64,000 nucleotides of DNA from Opacimonas immobilis (GCF_048282545.1 NZ_CP182485.1:62001-126000); one strand, 5' to 3'. Positions 9,791 through 19,517 are shown, counted from the stretch's first letter. Made by a program: numbers and translations. The notes: a model not told the origin generated them from the letters alone.

Positions 9791-10987
9791 TTAAACAAGG
9801 GTAATTCGAGCGAACTTGCGCTTACCGACTTGATAAACAGCTTGGCCTTTATCTGTAATCGACAGTTTCGGATCAGAGACCTTGTCACCGTCAATTTTAA
9901 CTGCGCCTTGTTTCGCCATGCGCATGGCATCTGATGTGGAAGCAACTAATCCAGCTTGTTTGAGTAACTGTGCAAGACCTATTTCACCCTCTAAAGCAAA
10001 TTCAAACTCAGGCATTTCATCTGGAATAGCATTTTTTTGGAAACGCTGAATAAAGTCCTGATGCGCAGACTCAGCCGCGGCATCATCGTGAAAACGTGCG
10101 ATGAGCTCTTTGGCTAATTCAATCTTAATATCACGAGGATTGGTACCACCAGCAACCTTAGCCTTAAGTTCATCAATGTACGCAATCGGTTTAAAGCTCA
10201 ACAAATCGTAATAGCGCCACATTAAATCATCTGAAATAGACATGACTTTGCCAAACATATCGTTCGGAGCATCAGTGATCCCTATGTAGTTATTCAGCGA
10301 TTTAGACATCTTTTGCACGCCATCAAGACCTTCAAGCAAAGGCATCATTAGGACACATTGTGGGGTTTGGCCTTGTGATTTTTGTAATTCACGTCCCATC
10401 AATAGATTAAAGCGTTGGTCGGTCCCTCCAAGCTCTACATCTGCTTCAAGGGCCACACTGTCCCAACCTTGTACTAGGGGGTATAAAAATTCATGGATCG
10501 CAATTGGCTGGCCGTTGGCATAGCGCTTTTTAAAGTCATCTCGTTCTAACATTCGCGCAACCGTTTGTGATGCAGCAAGCTTAATCATGCCCGCAGCCCC
10601 CACTTCTTCCATCCATTCAGAATTAAAACGCACTTGGGTTTTGGCTGGATCGAGGATCTTGAATACTTGAGTTTGATATGTTTCAGCGTTCGCTAAAACC
10701 TCTTCTCTAGTCAATGGCTTGCGGGTGACATTCTTACCGGTAGGGTCGCCGATCATCCCTGTAAAATCACCAATTAAGAATACAACATTGTGGCCTAAGT
10801 CTTGGAATGTGCGTAATTTGTTTATTAGCACGGTATGGCCAAGGTGTAAATCAGGTGCAGTAGGATCAAAGCCGGCTTTGATCGTCAAGGGTTTGCCACT
10901 TTGCAGGCGTTCTTTTAGTTCATCTTCGAGCAGAATATCATCTGCACCGCGTTTTATTTCAGCTAATGCGTCTTGCCAAGTAGCCAT
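9791..10987 (-). CDS. tyrS: Tyrosyl-tRNA synthetase
   Basis: Charges tRNA-Tyr with tyrosine in two ATP-dependent steps. The 398-residue class I enzyme has the HIGH-equivalent HLGHT at about residue 48 and KMSKS at about 230, plus a C-terminal S4-like RNA-binding domain (about 335-398). Start is the ATG at 10985-10987. Its stop lies one base from the stop of btuF on the other strand, so the two genes converge with no room for a dedicated terminator. mepM-anmK run divergently upstream, a common gammaproteobacterial arrangement. Confidence 0.96.
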   Translation of the reverse strand: MATWQDALAEIKRGADDILLEDELKERLQSGKPLTIKAGFDPTAPDLHLGHTVLINKLRTFQDLGHNVVFLIGDFTGMIGDPTGKNVTRKPLTREEVLANAETYQTQVFKILDPAKTQVRFNSEWMEEVGAAGMIKLAASQTVARMLERDDFKKRYANGQPIAIHEFLYPLVQGWDSVALEADVELGGTDQRFNLLMGRELQKSQGQTPQCVLMMPLLEGLDGVQKMSKSLNNYIGITDAPNDMFGKVMSISDDLMWRYYDLLSFKPIAYIDELKAKVAGGTNPRDIKIELAKELIARFHDDAAAESAHQDFIQRFQKNAIPDEMPEFEFALEGEIGLAQLLKQAGLVASTSDAMRMAKQGAVKIDGDKVSDPKLSITDKGQAVYQVGKRKFARITLV

Positions 10988-11185
10988 CGGTAAGTTCCAA
11001 TTAATCCTAAATTTAATTAATATTTTACTTAGCTATGCTCGAGATTAAAACCCATAAGGTATGATAAATAAGCATTAGCTGTGCATATCTAAACTCAAAG
11101 GGGGCACAGCATTTGAATATCGCGACTAGAATATTAGTGTAAAGCCATGTATTCTTAGGGCTGCAAGCTCAAATTGAGGTGATTT

Positions 11186-12478
11186 GTGGTAGCCAAGACA
11201 TTAAAAACATTACCCAAACCCCATCGTATATCGATTGTGGTACTTATGGTATTTGTACTGATTTTAATCACTTCATCGATTTTTAGTGCCGACGCCTCGA
11301 GGCATACCACTTCTAGCCTTTTAGAGCCAGGGATTGCTTACTCTATTAACTTACAAGTCACGTCGCAACAACTCAATCCAGAGTTAATACATACCGATAT
11401 CACTGAGATCACCGTTCGTCCAGGTGATAATTTAGCCAAAATTTTTCAACGTCTAAATTTAAGTGCCTCAGACACTTATTATGTCAGTAACGCAAAGGGT
11501 AAAGGTGTTGAACAACTCCTTAAAATGCGTCCTGGAGATACTCTCCAATTCGAATTTGACCCTCGTGGCAAGATCAATGTCATTCGCTATCCTATTTCCA
11601 GTCAAGAAACTCTTGTCATCAACCGACAAACCGATTCGGATTATACGGCAATCGTCGAAACTCAAGAGGTAGAGGCCAGGTTATTTTTTGCTCAAGGCAC
11701 AATCACCTCATCTTTTTGGCATGCTGGGGTAAAAGCAGGCCTGTCCGATAACAAGATTATGGAACTGGCTGATATTTTTGGCTGGGATATCGATTTTGCT
11801 ATGGAGATCCGCTCCGGTGATACCTTCAATGTTGCCTACGAGCAACTTTTCATTAACGGAGAATGGATTGACGAAGGTGACATTGTGGCGGCTGAATTTG
11901 TTAATCAAGGTGAAAGCTTTATTGCTGTGCGACATAGCGATGGCAGTTATTACAGTGACTCCGGGCGCAGTATGAAAAAAAGTTTCTTACGCGCCCCAGT
12001 GAACTTCCGCTATGTGAGTTCCAATTTTAATCCAAAGCGTTTTCATCCAGTACAAAAGCGTATTAAGCCTCACCGTGGGGTTGATTACGTTGCGCCGGTC
12101 GGTACGCCGATTGTCTCAGCTGGAAAAGGCCGAGTTGTCGAAGCTGGGTATAATCGGTTTAACGGCAACTATGTGTTTATTCAACACGGTGATCGCTACA
12201 TGACTAAGTATTTGCATTTGCACACCAAAAAAGTCAAAAAAGGCCAAAGCGTGAAACAAGGACAAACCATAGGTACGCTAGGCAGAACTGGAATGGTAAC
12301 GGGTGCACATCTGCATTATGAGTTTTTGGTTGACGGAGTCCATCGCAATCCTCGCACAGTAAAACTGCCCAAAGCTGCGCCAATTGACGAATCGCAAAAA
12401 GCTGAGTTTTTTGACTACGCAGAACAGCAAATTGCCCGTCTTGCCAACAATAAACGCATCATGTTAGCGTCTTTATAA
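11186..12478 (+). CDS. mepM: Murein DD-endopeptidase, M23 family (MepM-like)
   Basis: Periplasmic, membrane-anchored hydrolase that opens peptide crosslinks in peptidoglycan to allow wall growth. Starts at GTG 11186, six bases after GAGG. The 430-residue protein has one N-terminal membrane segment (about 17-35), a LysM/OapA-like binding region (TVRPGDNLAKIF, about residue 75) and a C-terminal M23 domain. The zinc ligands are seen in HRGVDY (about 297) and HLHYEF (about 375). anmK starts two bases after its stop, which links wall cutting to recycling of the released anhydromuropeptides. Confidence 0.92.
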   Translation: MVAKTLKTLPKPHRISIVVLMVFVLILITSSIFSADASRHTTSSLLEPGIAYSINLQVTSQQLNPELIHTDITEITVRPGDNLAKIFQRLNLSASDTYYVSNAKGKGVEQLLKMRPGDTLQFEFDPRGKINVIRYPISSQETLVINRQTDSDYTAIVETQEVEARLFFAQGTITSSFWHAGVKAGLSDNKIMELADIFGWDIDFAMEIRSGDTFNVAYEQLFINGEWIDEGDIVAAEFVNQGESFIAVRHSDGSYYSDSGRSMKKSFLRAPVNFRYVSSNFNPKRFHPVQKRIKPHRGVDYVAPVGTPIVSAGKGRVVEAGYNRFNGNYVFIQHGDRYMTKYLHLHTKKVKKGQSVKQGQTIGTLGRTGMVTGAHLHYEFLVDGVHRNPRTVKLPKAAPIDESQKAEFFDYAEQQIARLANNKRIMLASL

Positions 12479-12480
12479 GT

Positions 12481-13608
12481 ATGTCGCTTTATATAGGGAT
12501 TATGTCAGGTACCAGTGTCGATGGTATTGACATTGCTCTGTGTGATATAGAACATCTTCCACAGTGGCGTATCACACTCGACGCATATCAAGAGTTTCCC
12601 TTTCCAACAGAATGCGTCAGTCAAATTGAATCGCTATTTAGTTCTTCTGACAACGAGGTGGAATTAATGGGGAGGCTGCATCGACGTCTCGGTGAATGTT
12701 ATGCAGAAGCGGTAAATCAATTTATCCAAAGCCATGCTATTGATAAATCTCAGATCAAAGGGATTGGCCTACACGGACAAACGATTCGACATCGTCCATC
12801 CCCTCCTAACGCTTTTACACTACAAATTGGCGATGCGCATACAGTGGCGAGTCTCACGGGGTTACCGGTGATTTATGACTTTCGCAGTAAAGACATTGCT
12901 TTGGGTGGTCAAGGCGCCCCTTTAGTGCCACCTTTTCACCACGCTCTAATGCAAAATTTGGCATCGGTATCTCCTATCGCCAAAGACGCTTGTCAGATCC
13001 TGATTAATCTTGGTGGTATTGCTAATGTAACCGTCGTACAAAAAGATGGACTGGTTGGCTTTGATACGGGACCTGCGAATGCCCTTCTCGATGCATGGTA
13101 TCAATACCATCACCCTTCAGAATTACAACGTTTCGACCGTGACGGCGTTTGGAGTAAAAGTGGTAATGTGCTGCCGAACTTACTACAGATGATGCTAGAG
13201 GACCCGTATTTCTCCAAACCACCTCCTAAAAGTTCGGGTAAAGAAGTATTTAACTTAGACTGGATAAAACAGCGCATTTCTGGAAAGGAGCGTGCTGAAG
13301 ATGTGCAAGCGACACTTTTATCCCTTACCGTCAAGACCATTATATCGGCTTTAGCCCCTTGGCTAAGTGCGGGAGTTAGCGTTTATTTGTGTGGTGGTGG
13401 TGCGCGGAATCATGCTTTATGTCAGCGATTAACGGTAAGTTGCCACACTTATCAGTCTACTTGTAAAGTATTGAACAATTCTGATGCCATTGAGGCTATG
13501 GCATTCGCGTGGTTAGCCTATTGTTATGATGCTACACTTAACAGTAATTGTCCCAACGTTACCGGAGCTTCTCGAGCTACCGTATTAGGTGCGCGAGTTT
13601 TGCCATAA
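12481..13608 (+). CDS. anmK: Anhydro-N-acetylmuramic acid kinase
   Basis: Opens the 1,6-anhydro ring of anhMurNAc and phosphorylates it to MurNAc-6-phosphate in the cytoplasm, in peptidoglycan recycling. The 375 residues show the ATP-binding GIMSGTSVDGID at the N-terminus, the GLHGQTIRH segment with its neighbouring acidic residues, INLGGIANVT, FDTGPANALLD (catalytic Asp region) and VYLCGGGARN. The start follows the mepM stop by two bases, so translation is probably coupled. Confidence 0.96.
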   Translation: MSLYIGIMSGTSVDGIDIALCDIEHLPQWRITLDAYQEFPFPTECVSQIESLFSSSDNEVELMGRLHRRLGECYAEAVNQFIQSHAIDKSQIKGIGLHGQTIRHRPSPPNAFTLQIGDAHTVASLTGLPVIYDFRSKDIALGGQGAPLVPPFHHALMQNLASVSPIAKDACQILINLGGIANVTVVQKDGLVGFDTGPANALLDAWYQYHHPSELQRFDRDGVWSKSGNVLPNLLQMMLEDPYFSKPPPKSSGKEVFNLDWIKQRISGKERAEDVQATLLSLTVKTIISALAPWLSAGVSVYLCGGGARNHALCQRLTVSCHTYQSTCKVLNNSDAIEAMAFAWLAYCYDATLNSNCPNVTGASRATVLGARVLP

Positions 13609-13614
13609 CTATTT

Positions 13615-14565
13615 ATGCTCAAATTTATCAGTATTTTATCGAGAGATGCCGCAAAGTATGCCGAATTATTTACTGACTCTACTATTGTAGAACAGCACGA
13701 CGTGCAGCTCGATATAGTGAGTACTGATCCTGAGGCGCTATTGCACTCTCGCACACAAATATTGCTGACTGAACCGGGCTTGGCTGGAGAAGTGATTGAT
13801 ACTTTAGCTCATCTCCAATGGTGTCAATCGACCTGGGCTGGAAATTTGCCGTTAATTCAAACCGGACGAAATGATTACTTTTTGACCGGCGTTAAAGGAA
13901 TATTCAGCCAAGCTATGACTGAATACGTATTGACATATATATTGCACCACCATCGCCAAGTTGACAAAATGCAGGCTCTACAACAGCAAAAAACATGGCA
14001 ACCTCCTACTATGCAACTTTTATCGGATAAAACACTAGGGATCATGGGTTTTGGCAATATTGCGCACGGCATGATCGTGCCATTACAAGCGCTGGGACTC
14101 AAACTGGTTGCTCTAAATAGCGATGGTCGAAATATTTTTGGTTATCCCAAAATTCCTGTAGAGGCCAGTGTCGATAAATGTATCTTTGCTCAACAGGCAG
14201 ACATTATTCTCAATTTGTTGCCTGACTCGACAAGAACAAATGGCTTTATCGACAAAGAATTTATTCATTCGATGCAACCTAATACTTTGTTCATTAATGC
14301 TGGGCGTGGTAGCGTAATCCATGATAATGATTTACTCTACGCGCTAAAGCTAGGCAAGATCGGCACAGCTGTATTGGATGTGACAATGGAAGAACCATTA
14401 CCCAAAGGACATCCATTTTGGGAACATCCACAAATACTCTTAACTCAACACACGGCTGCGACGTCAAAACCTGAATGGGTCTTTGAGATATTTGAACAAA
14501 ATTTGCAACGTTTCTTTTTAGGTGCACCACTCAAATATCAAGTAAATTGGGAAAAGGGATATTAA
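13615..14565 (+). CDS. D-2-hydroxyacid dehydrogenase (glyoxylate/hydroxypyruvate reductase type)
   Basis: NAD(P)H-dependent oxidoreductase of the D-isomer 2-hydroxyacid dehydrogenase family, 316 residues. The Rossmann motif is GFGNIAHG (about 142-149). The catalytic Arg is in NAGRGS, the Glu in MEEPLP and the His in LTQHTAA, so all three active-site residues are present. Starts six bases after anmK. The real substrate (glyoxylate, hydroxypyruvate or another 2-oxoacid) cannot be read from sequence. Confidence 0.85.
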   Translation: MLKFISILSRDAAKYAELFTDSTIVEQHDVQLDIVSTDPEALLHSRTQILLTEPGLAGEVIDTLAHLQWCQSTWAGNLPLIQTGRNDYFLTGVKGIFSQAMTEYVLTYILHHHRQVDKMQALQQQKTWQPPTMQLLSDKTLGIMGFGNIAHGMIVPLQALGLKLVALNSDGRNIFGYPKIPVEASVDKCIFAQQADIILNLLPDSTRTNGFIDKEFIHSMQPNTLFINAGRGSVIHDNDLLYALKLGKIGTAVLDVTMEEPLPKGHPFWEHPQILLTQHTAATSKPEWVFEIFEQNLQRFFLGAPLKYQVNWEKGY

Positions 14566-15215
14566 TGAAAAGACTGTTCAAATTTGGTTTGATGACCTCA
14601 ATTTTTGTTGCTGGCTCTATCATTGCGAGCCCATTGAGCACAACCAATATTCCAATGCAGTATCCAGAACAGCTCCCGTATGCTGTTATTAGTCATAATA
14701 CGCATAATGTGTTTTTTTCCAAGCTGCAATCTTTGTGTGGAAAAACCTTCTCTGGTAAATTGGTCGCAGACACCTCTGAATCCGAGCGATTTGCTGGACA
14801 GACCCTGCTGATGCATGTCCGCACTTGTGATGAAAATACAATTTACATCCCATTTCACGTTGGTGAAGATCACTCACGCACCTGGATAATTAGCCGAACA
14901 CCATTTGGCCTAGGCCTAAAGCATGACCACCGCAATCCCGATGGTACCCACAGCTACTTAACTATGTATGGCGGTCTTAGCCAAAATACTGGCTCCGAAT
15001 TCAGGCAAGATTTTCCTGTAGATAGTTATAGTCAACAAATGTTACTTGAGCTTGGTTATCCGCAAAGTGTGACCAATGTATGGTCATTTTTTGTTTATCC
15101 TGACAAAGTGAGCTATCAATTAAGCCGTGATGGTTTCGTCTTTAGAGTGGAGTTTGATACCCAAAATGAGGTGGCTACAGCACCCACCCCATGGGGTTAT
15201 AAGAAGTTAAATTGA
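14565..15215 (+). CDS. Conserved secreted protein of unknown function
   Basis: I do not recognise this gene. Its ATG (14565) overlaps the TAA stop of the upstream dehydrogenase by one base (TAATG) with AAAAGGG just upstream, so translation is likely coupled; an in-frame TTG at 14547 is a poorer start. The 216-residue product has a signal peptide (MKRLFKFGLMTSIFVAGSIIA). It has two cysteines that could pair (LCGKTF and RTCDEN) and a distinctive GEDHSRTW ... LKHDHRNPDG His/Asp-rich stretch suggestive of a small beta-rich periplasmic domain. The last nine bases overlap the end of erpA on the opposite strand. Confidence 0.75.
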   Translation: MKRLFKFGLMTSIFVAGSIIASPLSTTNIPMQYPEQLPYAVISHNTHNVFFSKLQSLCGKTFSGKLVADTSESERFAGQTLLMHVRTCDENTIYIPFHVGEDHSRTWIISRTPFGLGLKHDHRNPDGTHSYLTMYGGLSQNTGSEFRQDFPVDSYSQQMLLELGYPQSVTNVWSFFVYPDKVSYQLSRDGFVFRVEFDTQNEVATAPTPWGYKKLN

Positions 15216-15551
15216 AAAGCTTGAGCCGCAGCCACAGGTTGTTGTTGCATTGGGGTTATTGACCAAAAATCTTGAACCTTCTAAACCCTCTATATAATCC
15301 ACTGTGCCGCCTACTAGATACTGCAAGCTCATTGGATCAACAACTAGAGTCACTGATTCTTTTTCAATTGTCATATCACCTTCGTTCACCTTTTCATCGA
15401 ACGTAAAACCATACTGGAACCCTGAGCAACCACCACCAGTAACATATACTCTTAGTTTTAGTTCTGGATTATTTTCTTCGTCAATCAGTGTTTTGACTTT
15501 CTGAGCCGCTGCGTCAGAAAATTCTATCGGCAAAGCCGTTTCAACTGTCAT
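15207..15551 (-). CDS. erpA: Iron-sulfur cluster insertion protein ErpA
   Basis: A-type carrier that passes Fe-S clusters to apo-enzymes, including those of isoprenoid synthesis and respiration. The 114-residue protein has the three conserved cysteines, one in TGGGCSGFQYGF and two in the terminal CGCGSSFSI, and is nearly collinear with E. coli ErpA throughout. I use the ATG at 15551 with AGGG upstream rather than the in-frame TTG at 15557. Likely also serves the Fe-S enzymes in this window (GltBD, AcnD, HxsB, HxsC), an inference from general role. Confidence 0.95.
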   Translation of the reverse strand: MTVETALPIEFSDAAAQKVKTLIDEENNPELKLRVYVTGGGCSGFQYGFTFDEKVNEGDMTIEKESVTLVVDPMSLQYLVGGTVDYIEGLEGSRFLVNNPNATTTCGCGSSFSI

Positions 15552-15567
15552 AGTCAATCCCTAAAAT

Positions 15568-16305
15568 TTATATGTCGGTATTATCTAATACTTGAGTATT
15601 TTCATCAAGTATTTCAAGCCAAAGGTACGCCTTTTCAACCCTTTCTCGCTTAGTTTTCCATTGATATACATCACTCGTAATGGTTAATTTTTGAGGTTCA
15701 AAACCGTCCGGCAGACTAAACGTATAAGCCAAATCTAAAAAATACTGATAGCGGAAACGCAACGGGCTATTATCCGTCGCAACATCCGCACTTTGGGATA
15801 GCAAATCCGCTAAGTTGTGCATTTGAGGTTCGCCTGCATTCACGCCTTCAAGCACAATGTTCAAATCGCCATTGATCACTGACTTAATGGCTCTCCCCTG
15901 TAACAGCAGCAAACTCAAAGAATATGTGTTAAGTTCACTAACGGGTTTAATGGAGACCGTGTGGATATTGAGATAGCGCTTTGCTTCATCCACATTTAGC
16001 ACTTGTTGATAGAGTTGCAGTTGCTGTTTCAAGGTTTGTTGCTCTGCGAGTAACTGTTGAATTATCAGTTCATTCGGGTTGTGTTTTAATATAGACAGTT
16101 GCACTTCTAAAGCCGCAATTTGTTCTTTTAAGGTTGAGTTTTCAGCCAAAGCATGACTGAGTGTTCCTTGCTTTTGTGATACGGTAGCTCGCAAAGATGC
16201 AGCTTCAAAATCAGCAACTGTGTATCCCAAGAATAAAAATACGCCGGCGATTAGCAACCTCTTCAACCATTGCTTAGAAGTTTTGGCCTCTGTTTCTTCA
16301 ACCAT
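15568..16305 (-). CDS. Membrane-anchored coiled-coil protein (DUF6776-like)
   Basis: Unknown function. From the ATG at 16305 (AGG upstream) the protein has 245 residues: a short cytoplasmic end, one membrane helix (LLIAGVFLFLGYTV), a coiled coil with many Leu/Gln heptads (about 35-105), and a C-terminal domain of about 130 residues probably outside the membrane. An earlier ATG at 16350 would add 15 residues but has no ribosome site. The layout resembles DUF6776 proteins found beside erpA in related bacteria. It sits 16 bases upstream of erpA, in the same direction. Confidence 0.65.
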   Translation of the reverse strand: MVEETEAKTSKQWLKRLLIAGVFLFLGYTVADFEAASLRATVSQKQGTLSHALAENSTLKEQIAALEVQLSILKHNPNELIIQQLLAEQQTLKQQLQLYQQVLNVDEAKRYLNIHTVSIKPVSELNTYSLSLLLLQGRAIKSVINGDLNIVLEGVNAGEPQMHNLADLLSQSADVATDNSPLRFRYQYFLDLAYTFSLPDGFEPQKLTITSDVYQWKTKRERVEKAYLWLEILDENTQVLDNTDI

Positions 16306-16374
16306 CAAAATCAAACCTAAAAAATAAACAGTATGATACAATTTGGACATTCTACACTAATCTGACTTACATGC

Positions 16375-17919
16375 ATGTCGTTGTACCTGCTAAGAAAAGT
16401 ATTATCTTACCCCAAAACCACTTGGCAACTGTGTGTGCTCGCAGTGTTATCAGGAGTCTGTGCGGCATGTGTGATCGTTTTATTTCGTTTAGCGTTTGAA
16501 GGCATACAATTATTTATGCTCGGCGAGATTGGGGTATACGCTCATCTTGCATGGTATGAGCGTTTTGCACTGCCATTTTTGGGGGTTCTTGGGATCTTTT
16601 GTGTCGCTTATTTAACTGGTTTTGAACACTATCGCTTGGGTATTCCTTATGTCTTACATCGCGTTAAGACTGAGTACGGCATTATTCCCTGGCGCACCAC
16701 AATAAATCAGTTTTTTGGTGGTATTTTTGCTCTTGCCAGCGGCTTTTTTGTGGGTCGTGAAGGGCCTTCTGTCCATTTGGGTGCTGCGGGTACATCATTT
16801 ATTGGGCAGGGGTTAAAGCTTCCATTTAATGCTATTCGGATCCTTTCTGGTTGCGGTATTGCTGCTGGTATTGCTGCTTCTTTTAACACGCCATTTGCTG
16901 CTGTGTTGTTTGTAATGGAAGTGATTTTACGTGAGTACCGGATTCATGTGTTTATTCCAGTAATGCTGGCAGCAGCTGTTGGCTCGGTAATTTCTCGATC
17001 GGTTTTTGGTGATGGAACGGCTTTGCTTTTTCTTGATTTTGCCCAAATCGACGGCTGGATGTATGCTTATCTGATTGGCTTTGGCTGTTTGTTAGGCGCC
17101 CTTGCGTCGCTTTTTAATCGACAGTTAATGGCCATCTTACACGCTGGACATAGGCTTTCTCTGTGGCAACGCTTTTTACTTGCTGCCTGCATAACTGGGG
17201 CTATCGGTATTGTGGTGCCTGAGGCTCTCGGTGCTGAGTTTAATCAAATCAGTCAACTATTCATGAATGAACCTGGATTATCGATTCTCATCGCAATTAT
17301 ATGTGCCAAATTCATTTTAGGATGCATTGCAATTGGGCTAGGGATCCCTGGTGGCATAATTGGACCCGTCATGATTATAGGAATTTATTGTGGGGCAATT
17401 GCAGCCACTGCATTAACTGATATCAACGGCTCTGCGCAATTTATGGATACATTCATGCTATTGGGTTTAGCTGGTATGCTCACTTCCGTTCTGCACGCAC
17501 CTCTGTCTGCGCTGTCCGCTGTGATGGAATTATCTTACGCACCCGATATTGTACTTCCGGCTATACTTGTAATCGTTCCTAGTTACGTCGTCTCGAGTCA
17601 ATTATTTAAAAATCGTTCTATTTTTATTAGTCAGTTAGAATTTTTGGGAATGAGTTACCAACAGTCTGCAATCACACAAAGTTTACAAAAAACCGGCGTC
17701 ATGGCACTGATGCAATCGTTAGACGAGTGCGAAGACAAGCTAGACTTAGACAATGCTGCTCCTCGCTTTACTTATCAGGCAACGCTAGCTGAAGTGTATG
17801 ATGTTCTCAAAATCTCCCGCGATGGCAGTGCGTTAATTATGGATCCAGCTCAGATTCAACCCATAGGTGTGATACACTGGGACCATCTTCACCGTTACCT
17901 GTTTAAGCAGCAATACTAA
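16375..17919 (+). CDS. CLC-family chloride channel/antiporter (EriC-like)
   Basis: Multi-pass inner-membrane chloride carrier of the CLC family, 514 residues. The gating glutamate is present in GREGPSVHLGAAG (about residue 130), as is the helix N-terminus GIPGGIIGP (about 325). The anion-binding GSGIP loop of E. coli ClcA is replaced by YRLGIPY, so the central serine is leucine. The last 90 residues form a soluble CBS-like tail. No clear ribosome site precedes the ATG. Whether it is a channel or a proton-coupled exchanger cannot be read directly. Confidence 0.88.
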   Translation: MSLYLLRKVLSYPKTTWQLCVLAVLSGVCAACVIVLFRLAFEGIQLFMLGEIGVYAHLAWYERFALPFLGVLGIFCVAYLTGFEHYRLGIPYVLHRVKTEYGIIPWRTTINQFFGGIFALASGFFVGREGPSVHLGAAGTSFIGQGLKLPFNAIRILSGCGIAAGIAASFNTPFAAVLFVMEVILREYRIHVFIPVMLAAAVGSVISRSVFGDGTALLFLDFAQIDGWMYAYLIGFGCLLGALASLFNRQLMAILHAGHRLSLWQRFLLAACITGAIGIVVPEALGAEFNQISQLFMNEPGLSILIAIICAKFILGCIAIGLGIPGGIIGPVMIIGIYCGAIAATALTDINGSAQFMDTFMLLGLAGMLTSVLHAPLSALSAVMELSYAPDIVLPAILVIVPSYVVSSQLFKNRSIFISQLEFLGMSYQQSAITQSLQKTGVMALMQSLDECEDKLDLDNAAPRFTYQATLAEVYDVLKISRDGSALIMDPAQIQPIGVIHWDHLHRYLFKQQY

Positions 17920-17939
17920 ATGATTCATTGGGATTCAAT

Positions 17940-18368
17940 ATGACAATATTATGGTTAAAAGCATTTCATATATTTTTTATGGTTGCTTGGATGGCTGGTA
18001 TTTTTTATCTACCACGTTTATTTGTCTATTTTGCAGAAAGCCGCTCTCAGGAAACCCGTGATACGTTGAAAGTTATGCAACGCAGACTGTGGTTTTTTGT
18101 ATTGCCTTTTGCCATATTAACTTTGGTCTTTGGTATATGGCTTATCAAAGTATATGGAATGAGTTGGTTTGCTGCTTCAGCCTGGCTGCACATCAAATTA
18201 ATTCTGTTGATCGGTCTATATGGCTACTATGCATATTTGTACAAAATAATGCAGGACTTGTCTAAAGACCAAAATATTCGTTCACCTAAGTTCTATCGTT
18301 TCTTAAATGAAGCGCCTGTTTTGGTCTTGTTAGCCATTGTCATTTTGGCAGTCGTGAAGCCTATTTAA
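17940..18368 (+). CDS. hemJ: Protoporphyrinogen IX oxidase HemJ
   Basis: Membrane enzyme that makes protoporphyrin IX in heme synthesis. The 142-residue product has four membrane helices. The invariant histidine lies in FHIFFMVAWMAG near the N-terminus, and the WLHIKLILL segment of helix 3 holds the second conserved His and a Lys. I start at the ATG at 17940, as the in-frame TTG at 17928 lacks support. It ends 21 bases from the convergent patB gene. Confidence 0.92.
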   Translation: MTILWLKAFHIFFMVAWMAGIFYLPRLFVYFAESRSQETRDTLKVMQRRLWFFVLPFAILTLVFGIWLIKVYGMSWFAASAWLHIKLILLIGLYGYYAYLYKIMQDLSKDQNIRSPKFYRFLNEAPVLVLLAIVILAVVKPI

Positions 18369-18389
18369 CTTTGTCTATCAACAAACATC

Positions 18390-19517
18390 TCAAGCTTTTA
18401 GTCGAGCGACAACGTCTTCAAGCATGGAACGACTCACCCCATAATTGAGTCTAAAGCAACTTGCCGAATTGAAGTCCTTTCCTGGCGATGGACCTACGCC
18501 CTTGGCTTCTGCCCATTTTTGAACATCCTCAACACCTAAGCCTGACGCGTCAACCCACAATAAAAAAGTCGCTTCTGGCGTATGCGCTTCTAAACCTTCA
18601 ATTTGATTGATTGCCTCAACTAGATAATCCCGATTGCCTCGTAAATATTGCTTTTGTGCCGCTAACCAAGTATCGCATTGGGTCAATGCTGCCGTGGTTG
18701 CAACTAAGCCCATCAAATTTACCCAAGGCACATGACCGCGCAGTGCTAAGTTAAATTTGTGACGCAAACTTGCGTTAGGGATGATCGCGTAGGCCGCGCC
18801 CAACCCTGCAATATTGAAGGTCTTGTTTGGTGCCATCAGGGTAATACTTTGCTCTGTGAGTGATGATTGTTTACCTGCTGGGTGATGAGGCACATCATCT
18901 AAGATCAAGTCACAATGAATTTCGTCACTGCATAGCACCACATTGTGGGCGACACAGATTTGCGCAATTCGGTCAATCTCTTCTTGAGATAGGACTCTGC
19001 CAACTGGGTTCATCGGATTACACAAGACCATAATTTTGGCTTTTGGGTGTGCCGCCGCTTCTTCTAATGCAGCAAAATCCAGATGCCATTGACCACCTTC
19101 CCATACGGTATCAATGTGCACTGCTTCACATTGATTAATGCTTGGTGCAGCAAGAATTGGCGGGTAGTTAGGAGTTTGTATGATCACATGATCGCCAGGT
19201 TCACATAGCGCTTTGATTGCAATATTAAATCCTGGACAAACCCCGGGTGTCCAAACAATCCAGTTTGCCTGAATATCCCAGTCGTAGGCTTTTTTGCACC
19301 AGTCAACTACCGCTTGATTCGCTGGCTCATATTGAGCGGGTATATGATAGCCAAACACCCCGTGTTCAACAGATTCACGCAAAGCGTCTTGAATCGCAGG
19401 GGCAACTTTGAACTCGGTATCAGCAATCCACATGGGCAAGATATCGGTGCCTTTGTACTTTTCCCATTTACATGAAAAAGTGCCCTCGCGATTAATTCGT
19501 TCATCAAAGTTGTACAT
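18390..19517 (-). CDS. patB: MalY/PatB-type PLP-dependent C-S lyase/aminotransferase
   Basis: Fold type I PLP enzyme of the MalY/PatB group, usually cystathionine beta-lyase or cysteine desulfhydrase, 375 residues. The PLP lysine is in APNKTFNIAGLG (about residue 232), the Asp that holds the pyridine N in CSDEIHCDL, and the Asn in CNPMNPVGR. The N-terminal INREGTFSCKW and LPMWIADTEF pattern is typical of the group. The physiological substrate is not evident from context. Confidence 0.85.
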   Translation of the reverse strand: MYNFDERINREGTFSCKWEKYKGTDILPMWIADTEFKVAPAIQDALRESVEHGVFGYHIPAQYEPANQAVVDWCKKAYDWDIQANWIVWTPGVCPGFNIAIKALCEPGDHVIIQTPNYPPILAAPSINQCEAVHIDTVWEGGQWHLDFAALEEAAAHPKAKIMVLCNPMNPVGRVLSQEEIDRIAQICVAHNVVLCSDEIHCDLILDDVPHHPAGKQSSLTEQSITLMAPNKTFNIAGLGAAYAIIPNASLRHKFNLALRGHVPWVNLMGLVATTAALTQCDTWLAAQKQYLRGNRDYLVEAINQIEGLEAHTPEATFLLWVDASGLGVEDVQKWAEAKGVGPSPGKDFNSASCFRLNYGVSRSMLEDVVARLKA

